Counted from the first letter of the stretch, positions 11,661 to 26,636 are shown. The stretch: DNA of 64,000 nucleotides from Ridgeia piscesae (GCA_025642075.2 JAODUO010001380.1:1-64000), one strand, 5' to 3'. Notes: a model not told the origin generated them from the letters alone. Program-made: numbers and translations.

Positions 11661-14600
11661 ATCTGACCAGCACACTCTACAGAACTGTGCAGTGATCAAA
11701 GAAACCAGGTATGATCACGTCTATCATAAAGTAATCAATATCATGTTAAATAACATCCTAAATAATCTCTATTTTATAATGCAAATAAAAACTAATATCT
11801 ACTGACTTGAAGTTTGCACAATCTAATAGCTAAATACAAACAGTTTTCATTCTATGTAGATATTGTCTCCACAGTAAGTCGCAGTGACAGGCATTTATAA
11901 ACTGAATGCTGTCTTTACAATTCATTTGTAAAACTTTCAAACTGCAAACTGTTTCAGACTATTAATGAGAATTGATGGACAACGTAAAAAGTTATATATC
12001 TTCAATAAATTTCTTCTAGAACAAAACCATAAATGCGAGGAACAGACATATGTTAATTGATCATCTCCATCATCCCAAATGCTTATGGGATCAATTTGGT
12101 TTATTTAACAGTTATATGAACCATGCGTCTCACATGAGCATGGCAATGATGACATTCACGGGTCATGTGTCATGCATGGGCAAAATATCCTAGTTGCCAT
12201 GGTAAAACAACATGGCATTTCTGAGGCACCAGTGCACCTGTCTAGTGAGAGCTTTGTGGCAAGACAAATAGTCCCGTATTCCTCCCCGGAGCATCCCATC
12301 AGCAGCACATAAAAAGCGATCAATAAAAACAAAACCCTGCGTAGTAGCACATGGAGCGATCAATCACAAATCTTGTTTGCAAGCACTTAAACATTAATGA
12401 GGCGGACATATTAAGACAAATCAATGAGTGGAACGACCTCATCTAAGCCCACAATTTACGTGCTATGGCTACAGTAAAATGTTGCTCCAAATGACCCGGG
12501 AAGTGGCAGCTTTATGAGGCATGCAGAATTTTTGCTGTTTTTTTTCTCCAGTGTATCTCAGAAATAAATAATTGAATATAGATAACATACTAACAGAGCG
12601 TTTATCTGGAATGAACATATGCACGCGTGCAATGTGAGCATTGAACACACGCTTCTCTGAGTGCAGAAGTATGACAGGACAAACTATGAGTAAATCTCTT
12701 AATATGGGTCTGTTGGTATTTTACACTTCTACCTTAATAGAAATTTGTAGGTCTTAATTTAAGTGACGTGTCTAGTTATCTTAATTGTGCTAAAATCACC
12801 AAAAGAATTATCTTGTGAATGTCAACACATCGCAATAGTGGATTGATCTCCCGAACTAGTCTACAGTACTAATAATAAACTTAGCTGTGGACAGTTGCCA
12901 TTTACAACACAGACTGAGACAGTCCAGACAGTACAGTGAACTACCAACTGTGATGACAGCTGGCAAAACTAACAAAGAATGTTATTACACTACTGTTTAC
13001 AAACACAATGTTCTCCTTTACCTTGTAATAGTACTTATTTACTAAGATTTCATCAACAAGTCATCAATTTAAATCAACTCTTTCATAGCCACATGCTGGT
13101 GCCACCCATTCAATTATGATTTTGGATTGATTTCCTCGTTATTAGCTTTCCTGCGATATTTTATAATACTAAGACTAACACAACAGTCAGGAAACTATCA
13201 CAGTAATTTTGCAAGAACAGTTCTATCGCTCTCGCACTACTGTTGTTTCAGAAAAATTGTCTCGAATACATACCAACCATAACCATACAAACAACAGGAG
13301 GGAAAATTACGGTGGGAGACTATTACAGGGAACACACCTCGGGTGGGGTCAGCCTGCTGTGTAATGTAGACCACTGACCAACAGAATCAGTCACGCCCTG
13401 TGTCTGCCAGATGTTTACCAGGCATACAGCAGATCAAATAAGCAACACATACCCATATTAAGACAGCTGACATTTGCTCCAGCTGCAAGCAATGTGGTTA
13501 AAAACCCCGGCGCAACAACAAAACACTGCAAAACCTTCACATTAAGCTACACATGAAACGTTCGGTGCTTCGGCGAGCTGAGGAAAGGTTGCGTGTGCGT
13601 GGTGCATTAAAGGAAGCGAGTTCTGTCACCGACCACATCCATACTCACTTCAGGCATACGTGCTAGACCGTACTATGCGAACTGGTGGAATCGCAGGAAA
13701 AATGCACATCAGATAAGAATCGGATTCCATCATGTAATTGAGGCAGGCTGGTTTAGTACTAAGTATGCTGTATCTATGATGTCCCTATGAAACTGCTGCC
13801 ACGGCAGCTGTAGAATAGGAATTTCTTCAGTGAGCCCTGTAGTTTGATATATTGACCTTAATAATATTATAGATATCTAACTTGACATGGTTATGATGTA
13901 ACACACAGCAATCATTTATCCATAATAGTTGTTATTTAGCATAAATACTAAACAACACATAATTTCAAAATGTTCAGGACATCAAATATACAATAGTAGA
14001 ATTAATCAAAGACGTAAGGTAGACAAACACGGCACAAAATGCACTACCTGTGCCTGGTACAGTAATAACTGTTCTTGCTTAGTGGTCAAACACAGCATGA
14101 TTGGATGTAATTTGGTTTTAACTATTTCTCACCTGTCCAATAATACTGACATGGTAAACTCTTAGGTGTACTAGTACTTATTTCTGTTTAGCCAAACATC
14201 AAATGCCACTGCCGATTTATATTAATTTACAATGAGAGTTGTTTTTATTGATATGACATAATGATTTATTCTAGGATCTTAAACTTAAGCATTAGTAAAT
14301 GCTTCAATCCTTCAAGTTCAATCTACGTAATCAAATGGGACATCTCACATGTTACAACAGGGTACAGACTTCATGGAAAATATGGTGATAAACCCAATTT
14401 CTTTGACATTTTAGTCTGGGCAAAATTTCTGAAATTATAAATACAAAAAAGCCAACTGTTGCTATTAGAATTTTGTATTCTTCGTTAAGATAATATACAA
14501 ACATCTCAGGACAAACCACAGAGTTTAGATTTTGTCCAAAAAAACCAGATATATTGCAATTTTGCCTATAACCTTTTGTTTCACTTGTCTGCATTTGACA

Positions 14601-14694
14601 TTTTTATAATCGCTAGTAAACTTCTTATTATCAGGACACAGACACATGGCCCATGGAGATATACTGCTTATGAGGCCAACATAAGATGTCTTAC

Positions 14695-14790
14695 CTTGGC
14701 GTCCCATCACTGATCTGACTGCCGCTGCGATCCTTCGGCGGTAAGAAATTCACCGATTCTTGACTGGAGGATCCACCATTGACTCTCTTC
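14695..14790 (-). CDS. GRAMD1: GRAMD1 candidate exon, N-terminal region
   Basis: Open stretch of 96 nt between the acceptor TTGGTTGCAG and the donor GTAAGA on the minus strand. Only one frame is open: after one base it reads KRVNGGSSSQESVNFL, then PPKDRSGSQISDGTP, and it ends on AG, which together with the A at 6382 makes Arg in frame with the next exon. The composition (Ser, Lys/Arg) resembles the N-terminal tail of GRAMD1 proteins, which is poorly conserved, so the assignment rests on splice sites and phase rather than on similarity. It must be preceded by an exon ending in phase 2, which I did not find. Confidence 0.7.
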
Positions 14791-14892
14791 CTGCAACCAA
14801 GACAGTACCGCAAGTTCATGAATAAATATTTGACATAAGTCACACATGGGCAGTACAATCAATGTCTAAACAAGGATACAGAAAGCAAGAAT

Positions 14893-15353
14893 AGCATTCA
14901 CTATGTTGAGAAAAATCTGGAAGGCAAAACAAATCAAGGTTAACACCAAACTGAGGATATTCCACTTAAATACCAAGGCAGTGTTGCTCTGTGGCTCGGA
15001 GACATAGCAAAGTACAGACATTCATCAAGAAATCCCTGCCCAAAATCCTACACCTGAAGTGGTCAGACATGGTAACCAACACTACACTCTGGAAATGGAC
15101 CAAACAACTACCAACAGCACATGAAATAAAGAAGAAACATGGGGGTCCAGGAGCTGGACAGGACACAGGCTTAGGACATCTCCACCAACTATCACCTGTC
15201 AAGCTATCACATGGAGCGCACCAGGGAGTGGCACGGGAAGGCCACAGAACACCTGGCAGATACATGGAAGCAGAATCAAGGAGACAGGATACACCAGGAG
15301 AGAGATGGTGACAAACAGACAACAGTGGCATGTCATGGTAAACACTAGATAGC
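14893..15353 (+). mobile_element. Non-LTR retrotransposon remnant, 3' end of the reverse-transcriptase ORF
   Basis: The plus strand reads AFTMLRKIWKAKQIK and KAVLLCGSET, then after a frameshift KVQTFIKKSLPKILHLKWSD and ITWSAPGSGTGRPQNTW in a further frame, and ETGYTRREM. These are the C-terminal blocks after the RT domain of a common LINE type (AFSMLKKIW..., LLYG.ETW, KVQTFINKCLRKIL..W.D, RGRPRNTWRRDLE). At least two frameshifts and a stop make it a dead fragment. It lies antisense to GRAMD1, about 100 bp upstream of the exon at 14695-14790. Confidence 0.85.
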
Positions 15354-16259
15354 CTACGGTCCTAGCAAAATAATGTCGTTCTAATCCTAATTCATGGTTC
15401 AGGTTGCCTGTGTTTCAATTCTTTGGTCTTTCATTTCGATCTTCCCTTTTTTTCTCATGTTTCTTGCATATGAAGTAAAATGTGAAATACATTAATTTGC
15501 TACAATCATTATTGATTAATATGTAAATATAAGGGCAACAAAAGACACCTCTGCACTACACAACCTGATGATCATCTTCAATGGTTGGAGGAGTAGCACA
15601 AACAATTGCATGCAATCTACAGAACAGGTCTGCCAATCACCCGAGGAGTAGTGTAAGGAGTCTTGAGCAGTCCTTACAATTATTCACTGCATTTTAAGAA
15701 CTCAACTATACTTGTTTACGTCATTGTTCAATTATCTGCGCTACTCCACCACTGTCTCAAACGATTCACGAGCAAACACTTCATACAGGCTCTGCCCTGT
15801 TTAAGTCAGTTGTACTAAAACATGCAAATCAAGAAATGAAAGGCACACTCTAGAATGTGCTGTCACGTATGGTAATGGTACTCACATGGACCAAGCATTA
15901 AGTATTCTACATATGAAACAGGAGAAACAACCGGTGGGTGATTCTGACATTTCCACTGTGTGATTTTACAGGTGTGTTTGTTGGTGAGACACAAGCAGAC
16001 TGACCAATGACCAAGTACGGGGTATATATATATATATATACCAGTGACATTATGTTAAACCCAATGACACCGTATGCTAAAATACCACCTACACAAGAAT
16101 GTGGCCACACTCGCCTGAACAAAACAGTGACGACATTGCTAAGCAGTTACTGAGAAATTTGCCCCTTCATTAAGACATCATCCCTGCAATATGACCTTTG
16201 CTGACATCATACTGATTACGTAGCTAAAAATGACAAGAATAGATGTCAATCAAAATATC

Positions 16260-16540
16260 ATGATGAAACTGCCACTAGTCAGAATGCCCCTCTACTACAA
16301 TGCACTCTGTGATACTGGCATTGGTCACAATGCACCACTAGTGGTCACAATGCACTAGTGGCAGTTACAATGCACTATGGATGTTCGCAATGCACCAGTG
16401 CCAGTCACAATGCACCACTGGTGGTCACAATAGACTTATTGACAGTCATAATACACCACTGATGGGCACTGATTGAAACAACACACCATTAATGGTCATA
16501 CCACTCAACTGACAGTCACAATACACCACCCATGGTCAGT
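16260..16540. repeat. Degenerate satellite, GGTCACAATGCACCACT-like
   Basis: A dozen or so diverged copies of a unit of about 20 bp with the core GTCACAATGCAC, alternating with CACTAGTGG/CACTGGTGG. Old and irregular. Confidence 0.75.
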
Positions 16541-16779
16541 AAAGAACTGACGTCAGTGAAGGTTTCAGATATTCAGTTACCACACAATATGGACAGGGAG
16601 AGATACTCATTACCAAACTGAAAGAGCAGACAGAAGTATAGTGATGATCAGATGAGTACCCTAATTCACCTGTAGACACATCGTGTCATTGCTGTCACCC
16701 GATGCCAAATACCAAAAGATCCATCACCAGAATATGGCTGTCAAATATATTCATATAATTGACCCTTCAGACATTTAAT

Positions 16780-16930
16780 CGTATACTTTGCTGAAATTCT
16801 GACCCAAAATGATTTTATTCATGTCAAAAATAAAAAGCAATGTACTGTATATGTGAAGTGTCAACTGTATGCGAAAATATTTGATCTAGCGAATATCGTG
16901 CCACCTTAATAATTAAATTCTCATGTACAA
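16780..16930. repeat. Dispersed repeat, copy 1 (direct copy at 17400-17520)
   Basis: Shares with 17400-17520 GTGCCACCTTAATAATTAAA / ACGCCACCTTCATAATTTAA, AGTG(T/A)CAACTGTA and CTTGTGCACAA-like words, in the same orientation, about 600 bp apart. Confidence 0.55.
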
Positions 16931-17399
16931 GCGCAATCTGCTGACTGGTGCCTGTGATTCTAGTGATCATTCTACCTTGTTCAAACCATCTTCAACCTTC
17001 TGGAGGTTCACTACCTGGCCAGTGCAAGACTTGCCAGGGTGAAACCTGCCAGCTCCGAGAACTGGGTGCTGTTCAACAATGGGGAGAGATGATTCAGTAT
17101 TAGCTGCTCATTATGACTTCATCAAGTCCAGCCGCTTTACCTTTCTTCAGTTGTCTTAGTAGATTAGAACATTATGTGTAACTTATGTTGTCAGTTTGTG
17201 TGTACATCTTGTCAGATACAAGCAGTCATAGATAGAGATGGTGGTACCTTCCTCACAGGTGACCTGAATGGACAGGTGACCATATAAGGACTAATTTACT
17301 GTTGCAAAAGTTAGCTAGCTGAGAGTGACTTTAACTGCAATGTTGCAATTAGAAGTTACCATAATCAATGAAAAATAACATCATTTGTTGAAATACACT

Positions 17400-17520
17400 C
17401 AAACGTCAAATATGCATGGTGCAATGTTATTGAAGTGACAACTGTAAACAGAAACATTTTATCCCACAAATATCACGCCACCTTCATAATTTAATTCTTG
17501 TGCACAATCTTGATGTGGCC
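17400..17520. repeat. Dispersed repeat, copy 2 (direct copy at 16780-16930)
   Basis: Second member of the pair described at 16780-16930. Confidence 0.55.
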
Positions 17521-18249
17521 GGCAGACTGTGATGGCTGATTCTGCTACCAACTACTTCACATGAACGCCTGTACCACACAGTGCGCGGACAGAATGTCTG
17601 CCTGTGAATAACATAAACACAAACTATACCCAGCATCCGAAGAACGCAACAAATCAGATCCAGGAAACCAACTCGGTTAACTTTTTACGCAGGCACATGA
17701 GGATGATTACTGATGCAAGATGGATAGGTTTTTCATTTCGCCCGACATGTGCAAAGTCAATTTGTCAAGTGTTTAGTAAGCAGCCTACTGCGGACACTGA
17801 TCTTCTAAATGAGAATACTATGCATATACGCAAGTCCCTCCATCACTCACATTCCAAGCAGATATACCATGTCTCGTCTACAAGTTGTTCCTAACTCTAT
17901 GGACCATACGACCAGTGCGCATTTTCACACATGCAGTACCGAGTATTTAGATTTTAACAGCCATTTATCATACTAATATTAAATTACTGAACACTCTCTG
18001 CTCTTTCAACTCAGAAACATTTAAAAACACATCTCTTCAGGCTGGTGTATGACTGAGTCAACGTCTGTTCCTTCCCTTGGGTTCTGACTTCTTCACTGAC
18101 AATCCAGAGAGCATTTAAAAAAATTGAAATTCTAGTTTTTGTGTTTGCCATCTACTATACTCTCCTAAAGGCCCTTTCTCCTTCCTGAGAGAACTGATGT
18201 CTGATCAACTCCTCAGATGGCACCATTGTAGATGAACATAAAATCCATA

Positions 18250-18335
18250 GCTTTATGTAGAGACCCGTCCACCCGTCATTTGGACGGGCAAAAAATGAGG
18301 GTGGACGGGTAAAAAAATGAAGGAGCAAAAAAAGT
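18250..18335. repeat. Dispersed repeat with CCCGTCCACCCGTCATTTGG, inverted partner at 22150-22240
   Basis: GAGACCCGTCCACCCGTCAT, then GGTGGACGGGTAAAAAAATG and GGAGCAAAA recur in reverse complement at 22150-22240 with about 10-15% divergence. Two inverted copies of one element, 3.9 kb apart. Confidence 0.75.
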
Positions 18336-18969
18336 CTTCCAAAACCATAGATATTGTTAGTTATGCCTTGAAAGTGAGTGTAAATGGTGTCACATGTGTA
18401 TTTGTAGTCCATTTCAGGTCATCAGACATATTTAAAAGTTTGTAAACTGGCTTAACAATTAATATCCATGTGTCCACCAAAACATGTGACTGGCAATAAT
18501 TTTATCCTGCATACAGCCCTGATAAAATGCCAATATGGTAATGATGAATGATGATAATCAATGCCTTTGGCTGTCGGCCTGTCGCTCTGTGGGTGGATGT
18601 TACTGATGGAAGCCAGGGTGTGACCTGAATTGACTGTGGGGTCAGACTCCTGTTCCCTGGAGGTAAACTTGCGCTAGTTGTCAGTTATCAAGGCAGGATG
18701 AGGTGGACAGTTAATGCAGGAAGTAGTGTCACCAGTCAGCACATCCCGCGTGTCATACAGGTCTACCTTTATCATGTGAACACTCCTATAATGTGTGTAA
18801 GCCTGAGGAGATCTTGTGGGAAGGTGTTCGGGAACTTGCAGAAAGAAGCAGTCTCAACAGACAATCTCAGCTAGAGATAAGGGGAGCCACGGGGGTTAAG
18901 GGAAGGTTTAAAATTTTTCTGGTGTGATTTTAAAAAATTTTATGAAATTGTACCAAAAATTTGTTCATA

Positions 18970-19090
18970 CAAGCTATTTAAATGATAAACCGTGGCTCTG
19001 TGCTCTTCAAATAATGGTCACATATCCTCTAAATGGCATGATCTTATGTTTGTGCAATTGTTATTTAAACATTCAGCCACATTTAACTTA
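18970..19090. repeat. Dispersed repeat, copy 2 (first copy at 4800-4920)
   Basis: Contains ACCGTGGCTCTGTGCTCTTC and ATGGTCACATATCCTCTAAA, same orientation as the copy at 4800-4920. Confidence 0.65.
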
Positions 19091-22000
19091 GTAGGAAATG
19101 ACTTAGGTAATTTAATTTTTATTCTCAAATCTTTTATTTGTCATGATTCAGATCATGCATGAACACTGTGATGTAATGCATCAGCCACAACATTTGTATA
19201 ACACTTTAATTTGTATTAAAAATTTAAAATTTTATCAGTACGAAACAGGTGAGTTATGGTTCAGCATAAGAAACACAAAGGCATTGAGGACAGACATGGA
19301 AATGGTGGTCATCAATGATGTCATCGATGATGTAATCATGCTCACACAGCTGGGTCACACATCTGCTCATTTAAAGGGCTAAACTACATGGGAACAGGAA
19401 GTATGACTCAGTCATTTAATGGAAGTTCAAACCAGGACATGTAACAGTGTCAAAAGCAAACTTTTCCTGTGAGGACTTTCGGAATACATTATTCCCGGTT
19501 ACCCAAAACAACATTGCCATCCTCAGAAATTGTTACAATATGAAAAGGGAATATGTTATTTATTTGTGACGCTGTATAATCTAATCCCAAGCCCAGTTCA
19601 ATGGACACATATCCAACAGCTGCACGGATTGGATCAAAATGGACTTCCATCATTTACTAAGCCACAATATGAGGGTCACTGGATTGGATTGTTAGCCAGC
19701 TATGTAGAGGATATAAACAGCAAAAACGTGATGACGCATTAAGGGTGGAAATACACGACATTAATTAAATCGATCAGTCATCTACAGAGGTCTGTGACAT
19801 CAACATTGAGTATGCAGTGAAAACATTCCATTTCTGTCGAGGGAGTTGCTGGGCTATGCGAGGACAGTGTAATCAACTGGAGCAAAAATCAAGTCCCTGA
19901 CACTAGACGAAGTGTTGAGTAACAGGCTAAAACAAAACTCCACACCATAAAGATCTATTAAAAGTGTCACTAAAACGTCAAAATACATTCGCCAGGGCGA
20001 GAGCATATTTTTTTGGCATTTTTAGACATGTTAAACAATAATTATTCTATCAGTTTGAATAATCCAATCTGAAATTATTGAGAATTTTTTTATTCATGGA
20101 TTGAATGGTATGTGATTTGACAGACGTAATACTAGACTTTGAAATTTGTCGGAAAACTTCCTCTGCACATATTATTTCAACAATCCATAATTTTGCACTA
20201 AACTGTCTTCCACAGTTAACACTTGGCATCAGTGTGATGTAAAATGGAAACATCGGCTTTTAACACATCAATTTTTGATCATAATTCCACACACCCAAAA
20301 TATACTTTAAGATCTGAAAATCTGAATATGTCACATAGGTCAGGTTCATATATATAATTGCATTTATCAATACCTATTTTACCCATAATCCTAACCTGCG
20401 CTATAGGTGCAAACACTTCCTGGTTTATTGTCTTATCTAAGTTGACTTGTAATGCCCATTAGACGATCAGTGCGCTTGGGAAGGGTTAGTAGGAACAATA
20501 TAAATAGCAAACTAATCTGCAGATGTGACTGTGGTGAAGTTGTAGTAATGCATGGTCTTGCACATGATAAGTACTTCTAATCCTGCAGCAGGCCACCACA
20601 TGTAAGAGGGTTGCACTAAAGTGTTCAATTCCTTCCAAGGTTAGTATGACCTCCGCTCACACAATGAGACCACCCTACCAACTATCTACAAACAAGTAAC
20701 TCCTTCATAAAACAGTCCCTATGATTGGCTGCTTTATCTATGTTTACAGATACATAAATATAACAAAAATTTCATCTGATTTAAAAGGAGTTGTATGTTC
20801 TGTTGCCTAGAATCATTCTGAGTTGAAATTATTAGTAGGAAGATGAGTAGGAAGATGACTGAATAATTTTTCTTAACATGAGAATGCCACAGCATCATTG
20901 AACACCAGAGAGTTAGCAGTTTTACTGTCAACCATCCGTAATATAGCTCCGGTAGAGTTGTTTATAAAGTTTTGGTTACATCTCATGTAAGAAAAACTCA
21001 AATTTAAAAATATACATTCCTGTTTCAAGAAGACTACAATAATTAATAACTACACATAGAACAAAAGCACATCAGAAGCTTCAAAGACACAGCCAAACGT
21101 TGACCTACCAGTACTTCACTTTTCTTAGGCAACCGTGCTATATTTAACCAACCACCTTCCTCGTAGATTTAAATGGGCAATTACCCAGTAACACACCTCT
21201 GAAGAACCAAACAACTAGCACCTGTTAAAGTTACATAAATAACGGAAACTTGCACCAGCGTCATTGAAGCTTGCCCTGCAAGCTAGGTATACCAGTCATG
21301 GTTGACTGCACAAGTAAACCAATTTCACCTTGTATGCTCTACGGATTGAATAATACTCATATACATAAATAAATGATGCTATTTATAGAACTAGAGCCCA
21401 TAAAGAAACTGCTGGGGGGTGCTAACACGAGGCTAATGTACAGGTCAGAAACAGGGCATACAATCGAATGTGCACTTAAGTCTACTGTCCCATTGCAATT
21501 TGTTTTCATTTTCTGCTAAATGTACAGATAATTTTTTATTGCACATTTTTACAGATGAATTAATATATATTATCGTGTACAATTTATACTGTTTGTTAGG
21601 GTGATTAATTTGTGTTTTCTCACTGAATAAATAAACTTATCATTATCCTACTTTGTGGGAATATGGAAAAAACCATGGATGAGCTAAGTGGATGGAGAGA
21701 TGGTAAAAGCTGAATGTAGATGGAACCAACGGGAAACATAACCCCAAAACTGCACCAGGGGAAGGGGTCATAAATGTGTTACGATCTGCCAGGGCTTAGG
21801 GCTAGTCAAAAGGCTTACATCAAGTATCTATTTGCATTGCTCATTGGTACAAATTACCAGCTAATAGAAATACATAAAACAGAGCATGTAACTTAGTCAA
21901 TATCTCATATTCATGCATTGTACAGGAAACATCAAATAAACCTTCCCGAGTGACCAATCAGCCTACTAAACTGTTACAGCAAAACAAATAGTTTCAGCAA

Positions 22001-22149
22001 ACAAACACGGTTTCGAGAACTTTCCACTATGTTTACAAACACATCTCAAGGCAAACATTCAAATCAGAAGTAACTCAAGGACAGTAAACACGTAACTGAA
22101 CTCTGTACTCGCTGATCCAGCATGTCTGTAGGTTAATGATTTTTGAAGA

Positions 22150-22240
22150 CATTTTGCTCCTTATTTTTTTACCCGTCCACCACCAATCCCATAATATTTC
22201 TACCCATCCAAATGACGGGTGGATGGGTCTCTGCTTAAAC
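22150..22240. repeat. Dispersed repeat, inverted copy of 18250-18335
   Basis: Reads TTTTTTACCCGTCCACC and AAATGACGGGTGGATGGGTC, the reverse complement of the copy at 18250-18335, with a short extra stretch in the middle. Confidence 0.75.
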
Positions 22241-25200
22241 CTATGCTAATTTAAAACCGCATTAAACTGACATTGCAACTGATCGTCCTTAAAACTGTTC
22301 AACCAGGCATATCAGCTGACAAAAAACAACAAAGGTGAAACACCAGTGAAACATCAATGACAACTACAGACAGTCTCCAGTACGATGTGTCATCGTTTCT
22401 GACTGTGAAAACATTGATTAGACGACATGGTGACACACGTTGTACGAATACCGGAATACACACGCATTTGTTCATAATTCATCCAGATTGATTTATCAAT
22501 CAATGACGTGTTAAAATCAAACCTGGGCAGAACTACATGACAGGCAAACAAGAACGGGTTGCAGTAAAATGGCGGTACTTCGATGGTGCGATGTGCGACG
22601 ATTATTCCAATTAGTCCTCGCAGCTGGACTGTGGGTTATCCAAACAGTTGAACTTGCGTGTTCTCTCACCATATGGACAGAAACTTTTCCCACAGTTTAC
22701 AGAATCTGATACTCTGGGTACAAGCTGTGAGACTGAATGTGCTGCAGTAACCAGGTACTCACTGTCAGCAGAGTATTACTCATTATCTGTCATCACAGAA
22801 TGTTACTCACTAGCTGTCACAGCCACTCTGAGTCTGTGGTGGCTGCTGACATAGTTGGAGTAATTGCACTCTCGATTCACTGATGATATTTCAGTAGCAA
22901 TACGTTTTTCCATATTGTGGTCAAAAAGGCAACGTGATCCTTTAATCATTCATAATTGTATTCGAGTCCACTGCCAATGTAATCATGATTATAAACACAG
23001 ACACAGTTTGTATGTGCATTATGTTTCTGTTGCCCACATTCCAACAAGGATGAAAATAGACAGATATTGGTAATCCAAACTGGGAAATGGAGTCTCAATA
23101 CTAAGCAAGCCTAATACAAAAGTATATAACATAATCATTTCTATGCTAATTTTTAAAAGCAACTAACCATTTAAAGATGGGAAAAAATAATTAGCAACTG
23201 TAATGCAACTACCAAGGGGTAATGCAATTTTTTTTAGTCAAGCATCACTGCACAACATCGTGAAATATGTGTCAATATGGCAAGACAGCAAAAATATATT
23301 TGCATATGTTCTAGAACATCTGTTAATCATGTAATCATGTTTACATGCAATAGAAACCACAATCAATTAAAGGCCTCTTCTACATAATCACACTTGTAAT
23401 CATAACATCGTAACAGTAATCATAACTGATTACACAATACACACGTGATGTCATCCTCTGATGGTTTGGGGTTCCTATGTCAGTCGACTGATATGTTCCT
23501 GTGCTCATATTCAGTGACAGAATTATGAGCAGTTATCGCACAGAATCAACAGTGACCTAAAAGTCCTAAAGGCACTTTGTACGGCAAACCACGTTTGATG
23601 GCAACAAACCTGTTGTCTATGGTGGCAGCACATGTACTAATACAAAGCACAGGGCAGTTATCGGAGCAGGTAAATCTCCACAGAAACTCGTAGACTGGCC
23701 TAGTGATGATGTCTGTCTTGCCATATGGGCCAGAACCATCAGCTATTTCAAGATGACAGCCATAAATTTCTCCTCCAACATTTCATCCAGCTGGTGTTTC
23801 TGCAAATCTATTGATGACTAGCGCTGATAACAGGCTCACAAGCTGTCTCCATGTCACGACACACTTTCATTGGATACAGAAAAGCATTACAATCGAGTAC
23901 CGTGACATTGCCATGCTTCAGTGACCACAGTCAATTTAAAACAACACGACAGAGGTTCTTTTGCCGTAACATGTTTTAAAATCACACATTCAGTGCATGT
24001 GGGTCACGCCATGTAACAAACGAGATTGTAATGCTGTTTTGGATAGTGTAGCATGTTTTGAAGTTCCACAAAGCACTGCTCGCCCTTTGAAATTCCATAC
24101 CAAGTTGCTCTTCAATATAGAGTGTACCACAACTCACACCCACATAAAACGTAACTGGGAATGGTAACTGGAGGTTACCAAACTCTCATAATTTGATGTT
24201 GGCATGGACAATTTCTTGCACGTTTTTCGCATATTTAATCAGACATTACACAATACAGCTGCAAGGGTGTTCAACTGAAATGTGTTTTCAAGTTTTTGTT
24301 ATGCTAACCGCACTCCTACCAACCAATCAACTTCGCCCAAAAAATAGGCTTTAGCTGACAGGAGTGCCCTGTGCCAAAGTGACTGCCCTGTTTTTCAAAG
24401 ATTCAAACTTTGAATCTGCAATCAGAATAAACAGCTGTAGTTGATTGTAAGTTGGCCAATCACAGTGCATGGTTTGATCATGTGATATATCTCTAAAATG
24501 TTATATGGATGGATGTTTAACATTGACATTCAGCTACCATGACTGGATAAACCAGAACACACACAGATGATGAAATTGTCAGCTGTCCTAACACATGACA
24601 TGCATAAAAAATAGTGTTTTACTGTTCGAAACCACTTAGTGACCATGTACTGTGTACATCAGAACATATATAAATGACACATGCCTGAAAACATTCAGTA
24701 TATTGTATAAAATATTCCTTTTGTAAACTTTTATGGTATCTGAAAACACAGCATTATGTGCCTTCATGCTTTAGCTGTGGCCCAAACACATGCACCCAAG
24801 TGCCTTTGCAGGCCCTGAAGTAAACCCGGTTGGTCCATGCGGGGGGCTCCAGTGCCTGGGACAAGACATTCACTTATCACAACTTCGCAACCAGCTGCGT
24901 CACCCTGAGTTGACAAACATTTCAGAGAGTCCATTGAACTCCATTCATCAAAAAATTATTATGAATATTTCCTCTGTTGTGCAGTAATAATACACAAATT
25001 ACCGATTAGCCAGATATAAGATAGGACAGAAGCACTACACAGTTATGGGTCATGATGTGGACAGGTAAAAATAAAAGTCATCCAGATTAAATATATACAA
25101 TCAAATCTCAATAATCCAATCTCTACCCAGATTTAATTATATCCTTTGGAACCTTGTTAATCCAGACCCTATCCAGACTGAATTATACACACTGAAATCT

Positions 25201-26636
25201 GGTTAATAAGATTTTAAACAAATACAACCTAACGAGACTTTTCAGCCGATGGTAAACAGCAGTCTGTGACTATAACCCTTAAGCCTAAGCTGCGTGACTT
25301 CCGCCTATACCACAGGTCTACATATTTGACAGGCATGTGACAAGTGTACCATGTACGTCACCAAAACATACAGACGGACATCATTAAATACTGGGCCTGG
25401 AGCTGCAGTCATTATAGACATGTTGCCATTGTGTTTCCTAGTTGCTTTCTTTTCACGATCACAATCACAATCACCGGACATGAACCTTGCCCAGCGTATA
25501 GATCTAGGCTCTGGTAGTTTCCCAACAAAACAAATACACAATGGGACACCCGGTAGTGAAAGGAAAAGATGACAACCCCATTAGGTAAACAGTGACTGAT
25601 TACAACACCTACACAGCAATCATGTGTTAGCCCAATAAGTCAGTGCCGTTTTGTTGCCGAAAATAAAACATCAACAATGAAGAAGCTTCTTTGGAAACGT
25701 AATACCCCAAGGGCAAGCTACAGAGGGTGAGGGTGTTGAGTACTACCTGTGGGGTGACAGATTCCCACGGCAGAGACAGGGTAAACTGTGAGAGTGGCTC
25801 ACCAAGTGGTCATGTAGATCTACAAGTCTAGACAAGTTTATAAACTATACTCAAACTCTTGACTGCATAGCCTTAATCAGGAAGGGACCGAAGGGTACGT
25901 ACCACACACGCCAGGGTGAAGGACTGCTAATGTTGGCACTAATCAGATTAGGACAGGGTTTAAGGGGTTTATGGGTTCGCTGTCCACATCCGTGTAGAGC
26001 CACACACACTGGGCTTGGTCCATAGCTGGGTCAGCAGGAAACAAAAACAACTGCCCTAGATCTGGGTATTTACCCTGCAAATCCCTCCAAGTCACCGTAT
26101 TGTGCTGCTCTGGCTTATTTCACCGTATGCTTCCCTAGGGATATTTTACTTGTCAAATGTTCAATGCCCGTATAATTGCAGGCACCAATTAAAGGTATTA
26201 ATGGGACCATTGTGTCACCTGCCATAGTGCTACTGCCGTGGCTTTAATTCCTTTGGTCGGTGCACACAATGCAAATATTAGTACAATCTGCCTTGATTAT
26301 GTCATTAGCGGCCAAAGTATTAGTATGTATTATTCCTTTGTTATTGTAATAAGTTTCACAAATCATAGTATTATTTGCGTCTTAGTTGCAAGTTCAAAAA
26401 TCAGGCTGATAAAACTAACGTATGGCCCGTGGATATGCTGTGACATGATGCTGCACCTATGGGGCTCCAGTTTGCTCCCAGATCTGGATTAGCATGGTCG
26501 CAGTATCCACGGTGCACATCATGGAGGTTAGGTTAGGGTGTTGTCTGTGTAGAAGCTATAAGGGAGTTAGCTGATGGCTGCAGCTGAAGACGAGTGTGTG
26601 AAGTGCAGGCATTACAAACTACTCACTACACCACAG

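Larger units (their letters stand above)
6383..14694 (-). other. Large GRAMD1 intron
   Basis: Intron of about 8.3 kb; the flanking exons join in frame (phase 2). It contains the dispersed repeats at 7217-7370 and 9180-9360, the ACGC microsatellite at 9661-9713 and the CTGACCA-rich satellite at 11150-11660. A CpG-containing patch near 13550-13640 and a short open stretch with two GTAAGTTG donors at 10592-10660 could belong to alternative first exons, but neither joins the next exon in a convincing phase. Confidence 0.65.

Noticed and set aside
13550..13740. Alternative first exon of GRAMD1 (ATG-ATG-GAA... followed by GTGAGTATGG)
   Set aside because: The frame meets a stop just before the donor, and no phase fits the exon at 6115-6382.
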